Made by a program: the position numbers and the translations under genes. The notes under the pieces were generated by a model. It made no database searches. It was not told where the DNA came from and saw only the letters and a program-made list of their open reading frames with translations. Source: Strongylocentrotus purpuratus (lineage: Eukaryota; Echinodermata; Echinoidea; Camarodonta; Strongylocentrotidae). From it: 64,000 nt of DNA. Each line of letters opens with the position of its first letter. Within the stretch, counting starts at the first letter, position 1. The stretch spans positions 46,425,274 through 46,489,273 of the forward strand of contig NW_022145606.1 of NCBI RefSeq assembly GCF_000002235.5. The letters run 5' to 3'. This document shows positions 47,601-58,460 of the stretch, in pieces.

Positions 47601-48782
47601 GTCTGCTCTTGATCTGCATTTTAGCTGTCTTAAAAATTTAACAAAATGTGATCACTAATAACTTTTGAAATGTCTGCAGTACATGAAACGTCTATTATTT
47701 CAAAAATTATTGTGTCCAAAACTTGTAGGAAATCAATTACCATTTCTCAATACGATACCACACATTGTTACTTTACCCAACTATATATTCGTACGAATTG
47801 ATTGCAATTTACAGTTGAGTTTCTTTTTTTGTCCATTATAATAGTTTGTCATTTGTTTACTATTGTTTAATCATGAAATAAGATAATATCTTTTTAGAAA
47901 TTTGCAATTTTCTCTGAAAATGTCTATGGTAGCATTATAATGCATTTCGATATACATTGGCTACCATCACCCTTCCAGTGGTGGAGCAAGTGGTGAATGA
48001 AAAGTCTATCTGTCACACATATTATGTGACATCGGCACTGAAAGATTTAAGTGAGGATACACACGAAAATAACAACCCTCATATCACGGTATCAATAGGC
48101 AATATTATGCCTTACAAACTTCACATCTTTTAGGGCCGGATTAAGGGCTATTTTTTGCCACACGCGACATAGGCCTGCACTCTCAATGACCACTGTTCAA
48201 AATGAATATTTATATAGTAGTGGATTTTTGGCCCAAGTTTGACATCCTCTTCTTGATGGAAGTTAAAATAACCCGGAAAATAACAAAACAAATAAAACGA
48301 GTTCTACCATCTAATCCCAATCCAGACATTGTGTACAATATCTGGCTGTCAACTATCGAAATTTAAGCAACAGGCAAGTATTACAATATTCGGTAGGTAG
48401 GTATAGGTAGGCCTAAGTACATTGAACTGCTAGGTGCCCCTGGGTGTACATGTTTTCTTTCTTATTTTTTTTTTACAAATCATCTTTTTGAAAGTTCGTT
48501 GGTATGAAGCCGGAAAGAATAAACTATTAATGAAAATAATCACTTAGTTATTACAAAACTAGCTAGATTAGGGGGTGTATGCCGTTCCGAGGACCGTATG
48601 TATATTGCTATTTTCAATTCTCTGTTTGTACTTGGCTTCATGGAGTAATTCGTCCTTTAAATAGTGATTCTCTTCATTCCGCAGCATGCAAAGTACATGT
48701 AGGTACTTACGAACGTACTCGTGTACTAGTACATTGTGTATTATGACCTTTGATTATGATACACTACGCACGCCGCACGTCT

Positions 48783-48996
48783 CACTATGAACATGACTGA
48801 CAATGAGAGCGGACAAAATATACAGTTCCTCAGGTAGACAAAGGAACATCCCTTCACTGCTATTATGTAAAAATGTGTAGAACAGGTGTCACATGCATAT
48901 TCACCTTTTTACATAATAGCTGTGAAGGGATGTTCCTTTGTCTACCTGAGGAACTGTATATTTTGTCCGCTCTCATTGTCAGTCATGTTCATAGTG
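48783..48996. mobile_element. 214-bp palindromic MITE, copy 3 (with empty site in the window)
   Basis: The ends are CACTATGAACATGACTGACA and TGTCAGTCATGTTCATAGTG, with arms of about 93 bp. A 3-bp TCT flanks both sides (48780-48782 and 48997-48999). The other foldback arm has the uninterrupted site GTCACAGACGTGCGGC at about 41030, so the insertion came after the arms formed. Confidence 0.92.
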
Positions 48997-49213
48997 TCTG
49001 TGACGTATAGGGACTAATGAATATTCATGACTCCACTAAAGCTCGTGCCAATATATGCTACCAAACAAAGGAATGAGATGGTGAGGTCTTAGTTTGAAGA
49101 TTTTTCTTTTTTTTTAACAAGAAGCCCAGGCGTATGAATGATCTTATTCACCTACGGTACTGTGACATGGTATACGAGTGTGCGCCAGTCCGTACGGCAT
49201 GGTATGACTTATA

Positions 49214-50012
49214 CCCCCTTCACATACACGGATTTTTCTTACGAGTCCTTACGGATCACCAACTCGTAGTCAATCGCAAGCATCCATAAATAACTCGCTG
49301 GTATCCGTAAATAACTCGTCACAACTCGCAACAACTCGTAGACACTTTTAAGCATCCGTGAAAGGAGAGGCAATATTTTTGACATGTCAAAAATCTTCTT
49401 ACGATTGTCCACGGATTGATTTGTCCGTAAATAGCTCGTAAATAGCTCGTAACAATCCGTAAATGACTCGTAACAGATTTTTGTAACGATTCGTTACGGC
49501 TAGTTTACAATTTGATTACGGATTATTTACGTATTATTGCGAGTAGTTTACGGATGGTTGCGTGTGCTTACGTGTTGTTTACGATTTTATTCGGGTCATT
49601 TTACGATGGCTTTACGGATTGATACGGGTTATTATGAGCATTTTAGGTGTAGTTACGAGTACTTTACGAATAGATACGTATACTTTACGTATGCTTACGA
49701 ACTGTTTACGAATTGGGGAAAGGTATAAAAGCTGCAAATTCGAACACTTCTTTTTCAGTTGTTATTTTTTGGCTAAAAATCGTAAGGACTCGTAAATACT
49801 CGTAACTTACTCGTAGTTTTCCGTGACAACTCGTAACAAATCGTGGACTGTTGCCATAAATACATCGTAATAAATCCGTAATAAACGCAAAAAGCTCGTA
49901 ATAAATCTTAAACCGGTCGTAAAAGTGACCAAATCGTAAGGATCCGTGAAAGATCCGTGGATTTGTGCCATCCGTAAGGACTCGTAAGAAAAATCCGTGT
50001 ATGTGAAGGGGG
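49214..50012. mobile_element. TA-flanked element composed of CTCGTAA-like words (799 bp)
   Basis: The ends CCCCCTTCACATACACGGAT and its complement (to 50012) match over about 46 bp, flanked by TA (49212-49213 and 50013-50014). Nearly the whole interior is variants of ACTCGTAA, ATCCGTAA and their complements TTACGAG and TTACGGAT. Open frames here (49537-49795) come from this word structure. Confidence 0.85.
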
Positions 50013-50059
50013 TATCATATGAATCGTAAATAGGATTTTGTGGTTTCCAGGCAAAGTCA

Positions 50060-50079
50060 CTCTGTTCTCTCTCCCCCTC

Positions 50080-50115
<36 letters not shown>

Positions 50116-50117
50116 GA

Positions 50118-50148
<31 letters not shown>

Positions 50149-50155
50149 CTCTTTG
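50060..50155. repeat. (CT)n microsatellite
   Basis: An almost unbroken CT dinucleotide tract of about 95 bp. Confidence 0.95.
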
Positions 50156-50159
50156 TCTT

Positions 50160-50690
50160 AAATAACCCAGGGTCCATGAGAAAACCCATGACGTTTGCAT
50201 GACATAAACTCAAAAGAAGAAGAAAAAACACTAAACAGTTCCATACACAATGTGTTTAATTTATAGCAAGGTTACTTGTAGAATCGTCAAATGTCGGTTG
50301 ATGATTTTCTCGTCATCTTAACACAGAGAGCCTCCTTCTTAGAGAGTAATTGCTAACAGAAGAAATTGTCATCTTGAAAAGAAATGCCAAAGGACGTCAG
50401 AATTAGCGGATTGATTGCTTGGTGTGTTTGGAATAGTTCACATATCAACATTTCCTGTGTAAAATACACACGCACCCACCACACATTCTCGTTTTTGCTT
50501 TCCGTAAGTTTTAATTTTCATTCGTATTCAATATTAGAACAGTAGAAATAATTCTTAAAATCTAATTCTTTTTCATCATAATAACACAATTTGATTCACT
50601 TTATTTATGTACAATTCACAGATTACGATAGACCTTGTTATTGAATGAAATCAGTTATACTATGAAGCAAATTATAACTCCTCCCCTTAC
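50160..50690. other. No gene seen
   Basis: AT-rich DNA with no recognised feature. Confidence 0.5.
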
Positions 50691-50691
50691 T

Positions 50692-50983
50692 AACCCGGTT
50701 GAAAAACGCTGCTATCGAGAGCTAGATGTAAAGTGGATTACCTTAAAGAAGGGAGGTATGAGGGTGCCTCTAATTGGGGACATCTACAAGAAGGTCATGA
50801 ATATGCATGTTAATGACGTCGTGTCAGTTTGATGAATATGTATGTTCTTTACCGTGCGCGTACTAACGTACGTGCAGATTGAGGTCATGTATGAAGGTGG
50901 CACCTCAGTGCAGCAGCACAGTGGCACAGATAAATTAGGGGCAAAATTTGACCGTCTTGCTCTCAGCGTTTTTCAACCGGGGT
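50692..50983. mobile_element. Two opposed hAT-like termini
   Basis: AACCCGGTTGAAAAACGCTG (50692-50711) and CAGCGTTTTTCAACCGGGGT (50964-50983) are inverted copies. The second continues GCCATGGCACCCTA, a common hAT 5' end. They face away from each other, so they may belong to two insertions or to a rearranged one. No 8-bp duplication was found. Confidence 0.5.
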
Positions 50984-51225
50984 GCCATGGCACCCTATAG
51001 GAACGCAAGGCACCTTTAGAGATGCCGCGAGAGAAATTTGGTTATTTAAACAATATTATGGATTAAAATGTCGTAAAACCAATTATTAGAAAACGCTAAA
51101 GTATATAATTTCAAGCTGAAATAGGATGTTCAGTGAAGATATAAAATTGTCTTCTCTATTAAATTCATGTATATTCGATGATGGTGAGGTGCCCGCTGAA
51201 TTATTTCATATCTTATCTAGTCTGT

Positions 51226-51476
51226 TAATAGGCCATTTTTGTAATGTAACCAAATTTAATGCATATGTCTTTGTGAAGTGCCTCAATACAAATTATTTCA
51301 TTCACCTGATAGGAGTAATAGTATTTCAATAGTCAGAATGCAACTGCACATATTAAGTGTTGCTAGGTAGGTCAAGCCATAATGTTTGTCCAACCTGGCA
51401 ACAACTAATGTATGCAGTTCGGATTCTGTTTATTGAAATACTATTATTCGGTTACATTACGAAAATGGCCTATTAC
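51226..51476. repeat. Inverted repeat with arms of about 110 bp
   Basis: TAATAGGCCATTTTTGTAAT at the left and its near complement at the right, with matching AGTATTTCAATAG inside. The left arm has an extra segment of about 65 bp. The centre reads GGTAGGTCAAGCC. Likely a foldback element. Confidence 0.7.
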
Positions 51477-51539
51477 AAAATAATACAAAATTGCCCTAAC
51501 AAAAAAGTCATTATTCTTGACCTACTCTGCGTTTAGCTT

Positions 51540-52080
51540 ACTTACACAATTTAGGAAAGAATATCCCCCTACACTGTGTACATGGTACTTGATGAGTGCC
51601 GAGTGTTGCTAAATAGGTATCAGCTGTGATGAATTTGGGATTTGGGTGATGCCAACCTTTTTATTTCTAATTTCTTAAATGGGTGCCATGACTGAAAACA
51701 AATTAAAAAAAACATATCCCATGCTATGCTACTGATGATGAGCATACAAATCCTCTTTCTTTACATTTCATCTTCATCTATCTCTCTCTCTCTCTCTCTG
51801 TTATCTCTTTGTTAGGATCCATACAGTATCATGCGCTCAGAAACATGGTATCAAAGGGCAATACAACCTTCGTAATACGTTCAGAATCAGATTGGTGAAA
51901 GTTTTAATTAAAACGGACCAATTTTTGACATAAGAGATCACTAAAGCTATGCAAATCTCAAATTGGCTATCTGGTCAGTGGCTTGTGACGTTTTCATGAA
52001 TAGCTCTTCCGTTTGTCGTTTACACAAATTCATTAATTTCTGGGGCTTTTGTCTCCAAACTCGAAAGTCTCTTCTCTCTT
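51540..52080. repeat. Distal upstream flank, probably of unit D, displaced
   Basis: The landmarks ACTTGATGAGTGCC, GGATCCATACAG and AGAATCAGATTGGTGAAAG, then TGGGGCTTTTGTCTCCAAAC, match 15180-15550 (and in part 32090-32160) in order. Unit D's proximal flank stops at 40078, so about 11.4 kb of mobile DNA separates the two halves. Confidence 0.6.
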
Positions 52081-53150
52081 AGAGCACTACTCAAAATATA
52101 TGATGGATATCATAGTATCATAATCCTCTCGACCCTCCCGAGTCCTAAATTGTATACGTATTATAATTATCATCCGGCGATCCCGGGGGGCGTCCCCCTT
52201 CAATTTGTTTAGGTGCAAACAACAAATGTAGAGCAAATACTGACGAGAGGACCCGATATTGCAGCGTTTAGACAAATAAACATGCACAAATCTTCTCGCT
52301 CGGTAGCTAGAAAATCTGTATTCCGTTGGTATCACGTAAGTACGGATTACACTATATGTATGCTCAAGCTCCCTACTTACTAAAATTTACCTACTAAATA
52401 TTTACAACCCTTCGGACTGCATACTAATTACAGTCGAAGTAAAAGTGAAGGGTCAAAAAAGATTAGAGGTTTCGAGGCTAATTGAGCGGCACACCCTCGT
52501 CCAAACGAACTCTAGGTAGGGGTAGTCACTTCCGTCACCTTTGCCCCTCTCGTTTACTATGCTCCCTCGTCCCTTGCATTTCGTCCCCCCCCCCCCCCCC
52601 CCCCCCCTGGTCATGAAAAGAAATCACTGCCCCTGATTATCATTATAACTTTTACAAGTATTGTTATCATTATTATTCGTATTATTAATATTTGTATCAT
52701 TATTGTTATTATTATCATTATCATCAGCAATATCTTCATAACTAGTATTATGTGTCCTTTGTAGAAAGGTGGTCACTAAAGCAGGTTTGACTGTACTTTC
52801 ATTATTGTCATTAATTTCATTATTTTTATCATGCATGATCATGATCATCATTATTTATAAATAATATTATTATAATCATATACGTCCTATGGACCCTATC
52901 ATAATGCAATCCTTAAGGTTATGCATGGCTCAGAGAGCTTCGTTGGTGAGAAAAGTCTTGAATCAATTTAAAGTCTATGGCATGTTGCCCAAGAGGGCGA
53001 CATATAATGATGGTTTTGAATGCCTTTAAATCACACCCAACTTCCTATTAAACTATTAAACATGATTAAGTTATACTAGTGAAGGGGAAATAACCGAGTC
53101 CTTCGCAAATCTTGGCTTGAAAATTAAATATTCTTTTGTCGACAACAAAG
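52081..53150. other. No gene seen; simple repeats
   Basis: It holds a C-run of about 22 nt at 52586-52607 and an ATT/ATC-rich microsatellite at 52630-52870, otherwise unrecognised. Confidence 0.6.
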
Positions 53151-55681
53151 CAAAAGCAAGCTAATTGAACTTAAAGGCCCTCAGTATTTGACGAAAACTC
53201 GGAAACGAGTTTGATGCAATGAATGCTGAAGACAGTAATAACGTCGTTCGCTGGAGTAAGAGCAGCCTTCACTCATACTAATGTCGATGGAACATCTTTA
53301 TCATGGCAAAAGTAGTCTTCTAGTTTTTTCGATTTATTTCTTCTTGATTGCTGACCTTTACGCTTGCCATTATAACCGCTGACATATCATACGAATATCA
53401 TGTACACAAGCATCCATATACCTCCTGCATGTATTCTCTAAAATCAATACTTTTGATGACTCTGTCCATCACCTCTTTTGGAACTGTTTTTCTTCACACA
53501 AATGACACTGGACAAAGATCTCATTTCTGGAAATATCAGTCATCAAATTCAAACTTCAAGTTTATTCCTTCTATTCCCTTTGAGAAATATAATTCAATTG
53601 AACATGAATTATGTAACATAATTTGACTAGAACATGATAACTGACATAATTTCATCATAATAATATTCATGCTTTTATAGCGCAATAATGCAGAGATGTC
53701 TCTATGCTCTTACAAAGATAAAAAGAGAGTTAATTAATCTACTATGGAAGAATCATTAACCTAGTAAGGAAGGGGAATATTAACTTTAAAGCATATTAGA
53801 ATAACATGATAAAATACATGTAGTAGAAATTAAAGTATATAAACACTGATATCCTTTCCAATTCAACATACATGTATAACTAGGAATTCGTAAAAACTTT
53901 AAAGGATCTCGTACATAAATTGTATGCATATGCGACAAATCATAGCTTAAATAGTTTATTCATGAACACCAAAATAATAAGTATAACATCATGACGCACA
54001 TAGAGCAAATCAATATGACATGAAATAGTAAATCTTTTAATGAATCAATTGAATTTAAATTGAACTTTAAATTCACAACGTTTAGCTATAGACCAACATA
54101 ACATTCTTCTCCCCTCCCCTTTATATCAGGGGTTCCTTGCTACCAGTATAGTGTAACGATGTAAAATATGATCTATAGTTTCAAACTAAATCATCGGTAT
54201 CTATACTTGGTATTTCACTGTCATATTTACTCTGTTTACCTTGCAACGCACATAGTACAGGCATTTCTAAATATTTGTGTAACGATATAAATATATATAC
54301 ATGATATATGCCCAATAAAAAAGCTAATCATTAATCCGCGTGTATTAGGATTCGAATGTAAACCATGAACAAATGAAATTGCACTCTTAAATCTTTTACC
54401 TTTTTCTCAAAAGATCCCTCATCTAATTCTCTCTCTTCTCTCTGTCGAGTTCCCAAGGTTGTTCCTTTTAATTTCTCATTTTCTGTCTTTATAATTGGAA
54501 AGATTTGTTTATGTTTATTATAAATTTGAGGTGCGATATATTACAGAATTCCTATTCCTTTCTAATCTTAATTTGTAATCCTTGTCAAATTTTGTGAATA
54601 TACTTTTTTTTTAAATATAATTTTGAACAATAACAATATATAAATGTTAAATGCATCAGTCTTTGGACTGATTTACAGAGCATTTTCTTTCAATAAACCT
54701 AGCCGAATGAATGACTGAATGAATAAATGAATTATAAATGCATGATAAGCAAAGAGAGATAGAGGAAGGTACGAGAATCAGGGAATGTCCAGAGTAAGGC
54801 CCTTAAGTTTAAAGTTTTTTTATGCACAGATAAAATTATATTAAACAATTATGGATAATTACAGAAAAATAAATGATGTCCTTTATTATATAAATGTCCT
54901 TGGAACAAACAACGGAAGAAACAAACATAGAATTATGACTTCACCATGATTATCAAGACATGTTTTAAGTAAGCAAACTTGGACAAACTATAATACCTTG
55001 CATATTTTAAAACAGACTTGTTCGGATACATTGTAATAATCATTTTTAGAACATTAATTTAGAGAATCTTAGAGAATCTTTTCAGTATCACAAATAGCAT
55101 TGGAAAGAGACAACTGCTCATCCCCCGTAATAGCGTGAATGCATAACTGTGTATTACAATTGCAATGCATGCTTGCAGTCGATTAAAAGGTGTGCTACCC
55201 CCTCCCCTCGTCTTTGATTTTGATTATCTACCTACATCTGGCTATACAATAAGCGCCATTTGCAATAATGAGCGCAACGCTTTGATACTTCATAAGCGTA
55301 AACGTTACATAGTCTACTGTTGACGGCATGAAATCGGTCAACATTATGATAAAATTGTTATAGAGCGGAGTCTATAGACCGATTATTTGATTTATATAAA
55401 TCACATATCGGCACAAGCTTGGAAAACAGGGCACTGAAAGCACTGCATCCGGGAGTTTTAAAGTTCCGACATTCGATGAACCATCATCTTATAATTATTA
55501 GGGTAAAGAGGTGCCCCACACATAGCCTATATCCTCATTATTGGGCAGCGATCGCGAAATCCTCAAATATCCTCCTATTCAGACAACGAGGTGCCTGAAT
55601 ATATATTTGTATCTGATGTATGTTGGTGGCTATTTTGAGGTGTAACCGTGTGACAGTGCATTGAGATCAGGCAAGAGTGCA
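53150..55681 (-). repeat. Unit E downstream flank of the duplicated cassette
   Basis: Collinear with the other downstream flanks (GACCTTTACGCTTGCCATTA at about 53355, GAACATGATAACTGACATAA at about 53631, CTGCTCATCCCCCGTAATAG at about 55117). The exon-like block (53280-53490, minus) reads VPKEVMDRVIKSIDFREYMQ and ends at GAG/GTATAT. Confidence 0.75.
54385..54760 (+). mobile_element. LINE-like 3' fragment shared by units C and E (copy in E)
   Basis: This matches 27155-27525, including TCAGTCTTTGGACTGATTTA and TTTCAATAAACCTAGCCGAA, and ends in GAATGAATGACTGAATGAAT. Confidence 0.55.
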
Positions 55682-55687
55682 TTTATT
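55682..55687 (-). terminator. Probable polyadenylation signal of gene E
   Basis: AATAAA on the minus strand about 80 bp past the stop, in the same context as after gene C. Confidence 0.4.
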
Positions 55688-55766
55688 TCATTTGGCCGAA
55701 TAAGAATCTAAATAGTTGGGTTTTGTAAGTTTGATCAACTCCACGTTTCATCTGCAAAACTGAAAT

Positions 55767-57496
55767 TTACTCCCATGTCTCATGGAAGAAGTAAAGCCTA
55801 TCATCAGAGCAGAAAGCAATCTCTCCCGTCTTGAATGCTTGCAAAAAGCCAGAATATGAATTCGATATCTTGAAATCAGTAAGAATGTTTTTGATGTATT
55901 TGAGCTCTTTTGTGTACTGGTCGATGCTCAGCAGATCCTGATCGCGCTTAACCCATGCAATGATAACTGAATCATCCTGACACACAGCAGGGTAAGGGAT
56001 ATAACCATCTTCTTTGCGGATGCTATGAATGATAGCACCAGACACATCGCATGACACTGATAGCTGAGACTACATGTACTCTCAACGACAATTGCTTGAC
56101 TGGATGTCATCGCAAATATCCGGCGTGGTACAAATCCCTTACACGTTATCTCTCGTAATGCCTTCCCCCCTTCTGGCTTAAATACCTGTATTTTCTGGCA
56201 TTCATTGTAACCTATGAAGATCAGCCCATCCTTGCCCACAGTGAGACCGCCATATATACCTTTAGTAATATCTATTGTCTCAAACGTTACATCAAGCTTT
56301 TCACAAAGCTCTGTGTACAAGGAAATTATGTTATCAGTGTCGCGTATGACGTATCCACCATCAGGCATGACATGTAAGGCATGAACTTTAACAGATTTCA
56401 GAACGGTATCTTGTATGATGCCCTCAGAAGAATATATAACTATTCCTCCCTCGTCACAACCAACAGCCATCTCATTGTTTGGTGATATTACCATCCCGCT
56501 CATGCTTTTCCCATCAGGCAGTGGAGCTTCCGTGCGCAGAACCCATTTAGACTCCTTTTGTCTTAGGTGGCCCAACTGGAGTCCCTCCGATCTCTGACTC
56601 CTGAAGCCAATTATTTCACCTTCCTCAGCAGTTCTTCTGGGCAGCTCCTCATCTGGCCCAACCTTGTTTAGAAGCTCTTCCAGCTGTTGACACATCGCTT
56701 TATGTGCGGTCAGAGCCTCTGTCTGGAGAGGAAAATTAAGACCATCCTTTACCAAGTCTAGAACCTTCTTAATCTCGTCTATCTGCTTACGAATCGACTT
56801 CTCTACGTCTCCCAATAAAGTCTTAAGTTTCCCTAGCTTGTGCTCAATTTCATTTTTCAACACTGTCTTTCTTTCCTTCAATTTCTCAACTAATTCCTCA
56901 AAAGTCGCATCTATTTCATCATTGAGTCGTTCCTGTATGTTATGCACCCTTTTACGCTGGTCTTCAACGAGAGTAACATACATGTCAATGTTGCGTATCT
57001 TTGCATCTGCTTTAGATGCAAGTTTCTCGACGTGATTCTTTTGATCAGTTTCATGTTCGCCTGCTTCAAGGATAGTGTGAGCATCCTTTGCATGCTCTGA
57101 TATGCCACACTTGCAGCAGACATGCTTCATACAGTTGAGACAAAAACATTCTTCATCGTAGTTCGGATGTTTTCGACATTTGTTCCATTTTCTTTGAAAT
57201 GATTCGTTTTCTTGATTTCTGTTGGAACCGACCTGGCCCTGGGCCTCCACATCTTCAACAAGTGATCTGACTGTTATGTTTGATTGCAGTCTACCCACGT
57301 CTCCACCAGGAATCGAAGTCTCTTCCCTGCACGTAGGACACAACAACTTTCCAAGAGACTCCAGGAGAGTCTCAAGACAACCCTTGCAGAAGGTATGGGA
57401 GCAGGTCAGGATTTTGGGTTCCTTGAAGAAGCTCAGGCATACAGGACACTCCAGGTTCTTATGGAAAGCCTCATGTTTCAAGGAAGTAACCATCAT
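55767..57496 (-). pseudogene. TRIM-like gene, copy E (one frame break in the propeller)
   Basis: Open from MMVTSLKHEAFHK (57496) through a complete RING (CPVC, CSHTFCKGC, CPTC), B-box (CRKH, CLNC, CCKC, EHAKDAH), coiled coil and most of the propeller (DGLIFIGYNECQKIQVF). After SSQAIVVES the frame is lost near 56050-56075, where about 17 bp is missing compared with copy D. The open frame then runs on in the wrong phase to 55928. The correct phase resumes as DVSGAIIHSI and ends in FHETWE at 55767. The leader intron, kappaB site and AATAAA are intact. It may be a recent pseudogene, or it may make a protein with a shorter, altered last blade. Confidence 0.82.
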
Positions 57497-57516
57497 TGAC
57501 AACTCAAGCACACGAC

Positions 57517-57698
57517 CTGAGGAAGAAAACAAATCGGTGAATTAATTGGCCAACTCAATCAAAAGTGTGAAATATTGTGTAAATACTTAGCTGGCTATTA
57601 GTGCACTGAAAATGTTAAACATAATGCATTCAATGATTAATAGGGTCTACCTGGTACACCATTATGAAATTACTTTACGCTTCTTCTTGAGCACTTAC
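57517..57698 (-). other. Predicted 5'-UTR intron of gene E (182 bp)
   Basis: The donor CGTAAC/GTAAGTGC starts at 57698. The acceptor TTTCTTCCTCAG/GTCGTG ends at 57517. Same length as in gene A. Confidence 0.7.
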
Positions 57699-57786
57699 GT
57701 TACGAAGTAGCTCTAACGACGACTATGCTTTCAGTAAGAAGCGAATGAAAATGTTTCATTCAGCAATGCAGTTGTATGAGTATGTA

Positions 57787-57833
57787 TTTTTTTTTTTTTT
57801 TTTTTTTTGGGGGGGGGGGGGGTGGAAATTCCC
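57787..57833 (-). promoter_or_regulatory. NF-kappaB-type site upstream of gene E, abutting a T/G homopolymer
   Basis: On the minus strand GGGAATTTCC (57824-57833) matches the kappaB consensus and is the same as in unit A. Directly downstream in gene direction, 15 G and about 21 T on the plus strand replace the A-rich stretch seen in A and C, which pushes the site to 125 bp from the donor. Confidence 0.55.
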
Positions 57834-57959
57834 ACTGACATTCATAACAGGAAGTATTATGTTGAACCTTTGCACTTGTGATCCTTCCGCTTAACATAAA
57901 CGTTCACCCACGCACATCGCACCAATCCCTTTCGCCATTACAAGTTAAATGCGTATGAT

Positions 57960-58460
57960 TTGTATTTCCCTAAGGGGTAGGATTTCTCACCCATGAAAAT
58001 TTCATGGATCTCACAACCCAGATAAATGCCTCTAATAAAATCTGACAGATGCCCCTTTTCCTTTGTAATAGGTGCCCATTTTCTTTCTCTTAAGTGCCCC
58101 TTTTCAGATACGAGAAGTGCAGCCTTACCATCTCCGATAAGTGCCCATTCACCTCTCATAAATGCACCTTATCAAATCTCACCTTTCATTTTGACAAGTG
58201 CCTGTTTTCCTTTGTATGCCATCTTTTCATTATTACAGTTCCCCCTTTTCATCTCTGCTAATTGCCCCTATTCCAATTTGAGAGATGACCCTTTTATATT
58301 GACCCATGTCTCCTTATCCCTTTTAATAAGTGCCAATCAAAACAGTGTGATCAGATGAAAATAAATATAATCCGGAAAATCAAAATTATAGTTTTAAAAG
58401 AGATTACCATGATAGGCCTATATTACAAAACTTATTTCGTTTAAAGGTAGATGATTATAT
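57960..58460. repeat. Unit E upstream spacer
   Basis: This matches unit A 13150-13640, with the TGCCCCTTTTCC and ATAAGTGCCC words. Non-coding. Confidence 0.6.

Larger units (their letters stand above)
40973..49062. mobile_element. Giant foldback element (8.1 kb) with tandem-repeat arms
   Basis: The ends GGTAGCATATATTGGCACGA (40973) and TCGTGCCAATATATGCTACC (to 49062) are exact inverted copies. Inverted homology continues through ATGAATATTCATTAGTCCCT and CACTACGCACGCCGCACGTC to the CTACCTACC-rich stretch. Then come oppositely oriented tandem arrays of a unit of about 210-220 bp (41480-43740 and 46200-47600). The two arms differ in unit number. The architecture resembles foldback transposons such as the TU elements of sea urchins. 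No transposase frame is seen. The centre contains other insertions. Confidence 0.88.

Noticed and set aside
49537..49795. Tyr/Arg-rich frames in the CTCGTAA element
   Set aside because: The word repeats give periodic codons, and the element is bounded by TA and inverted ends.
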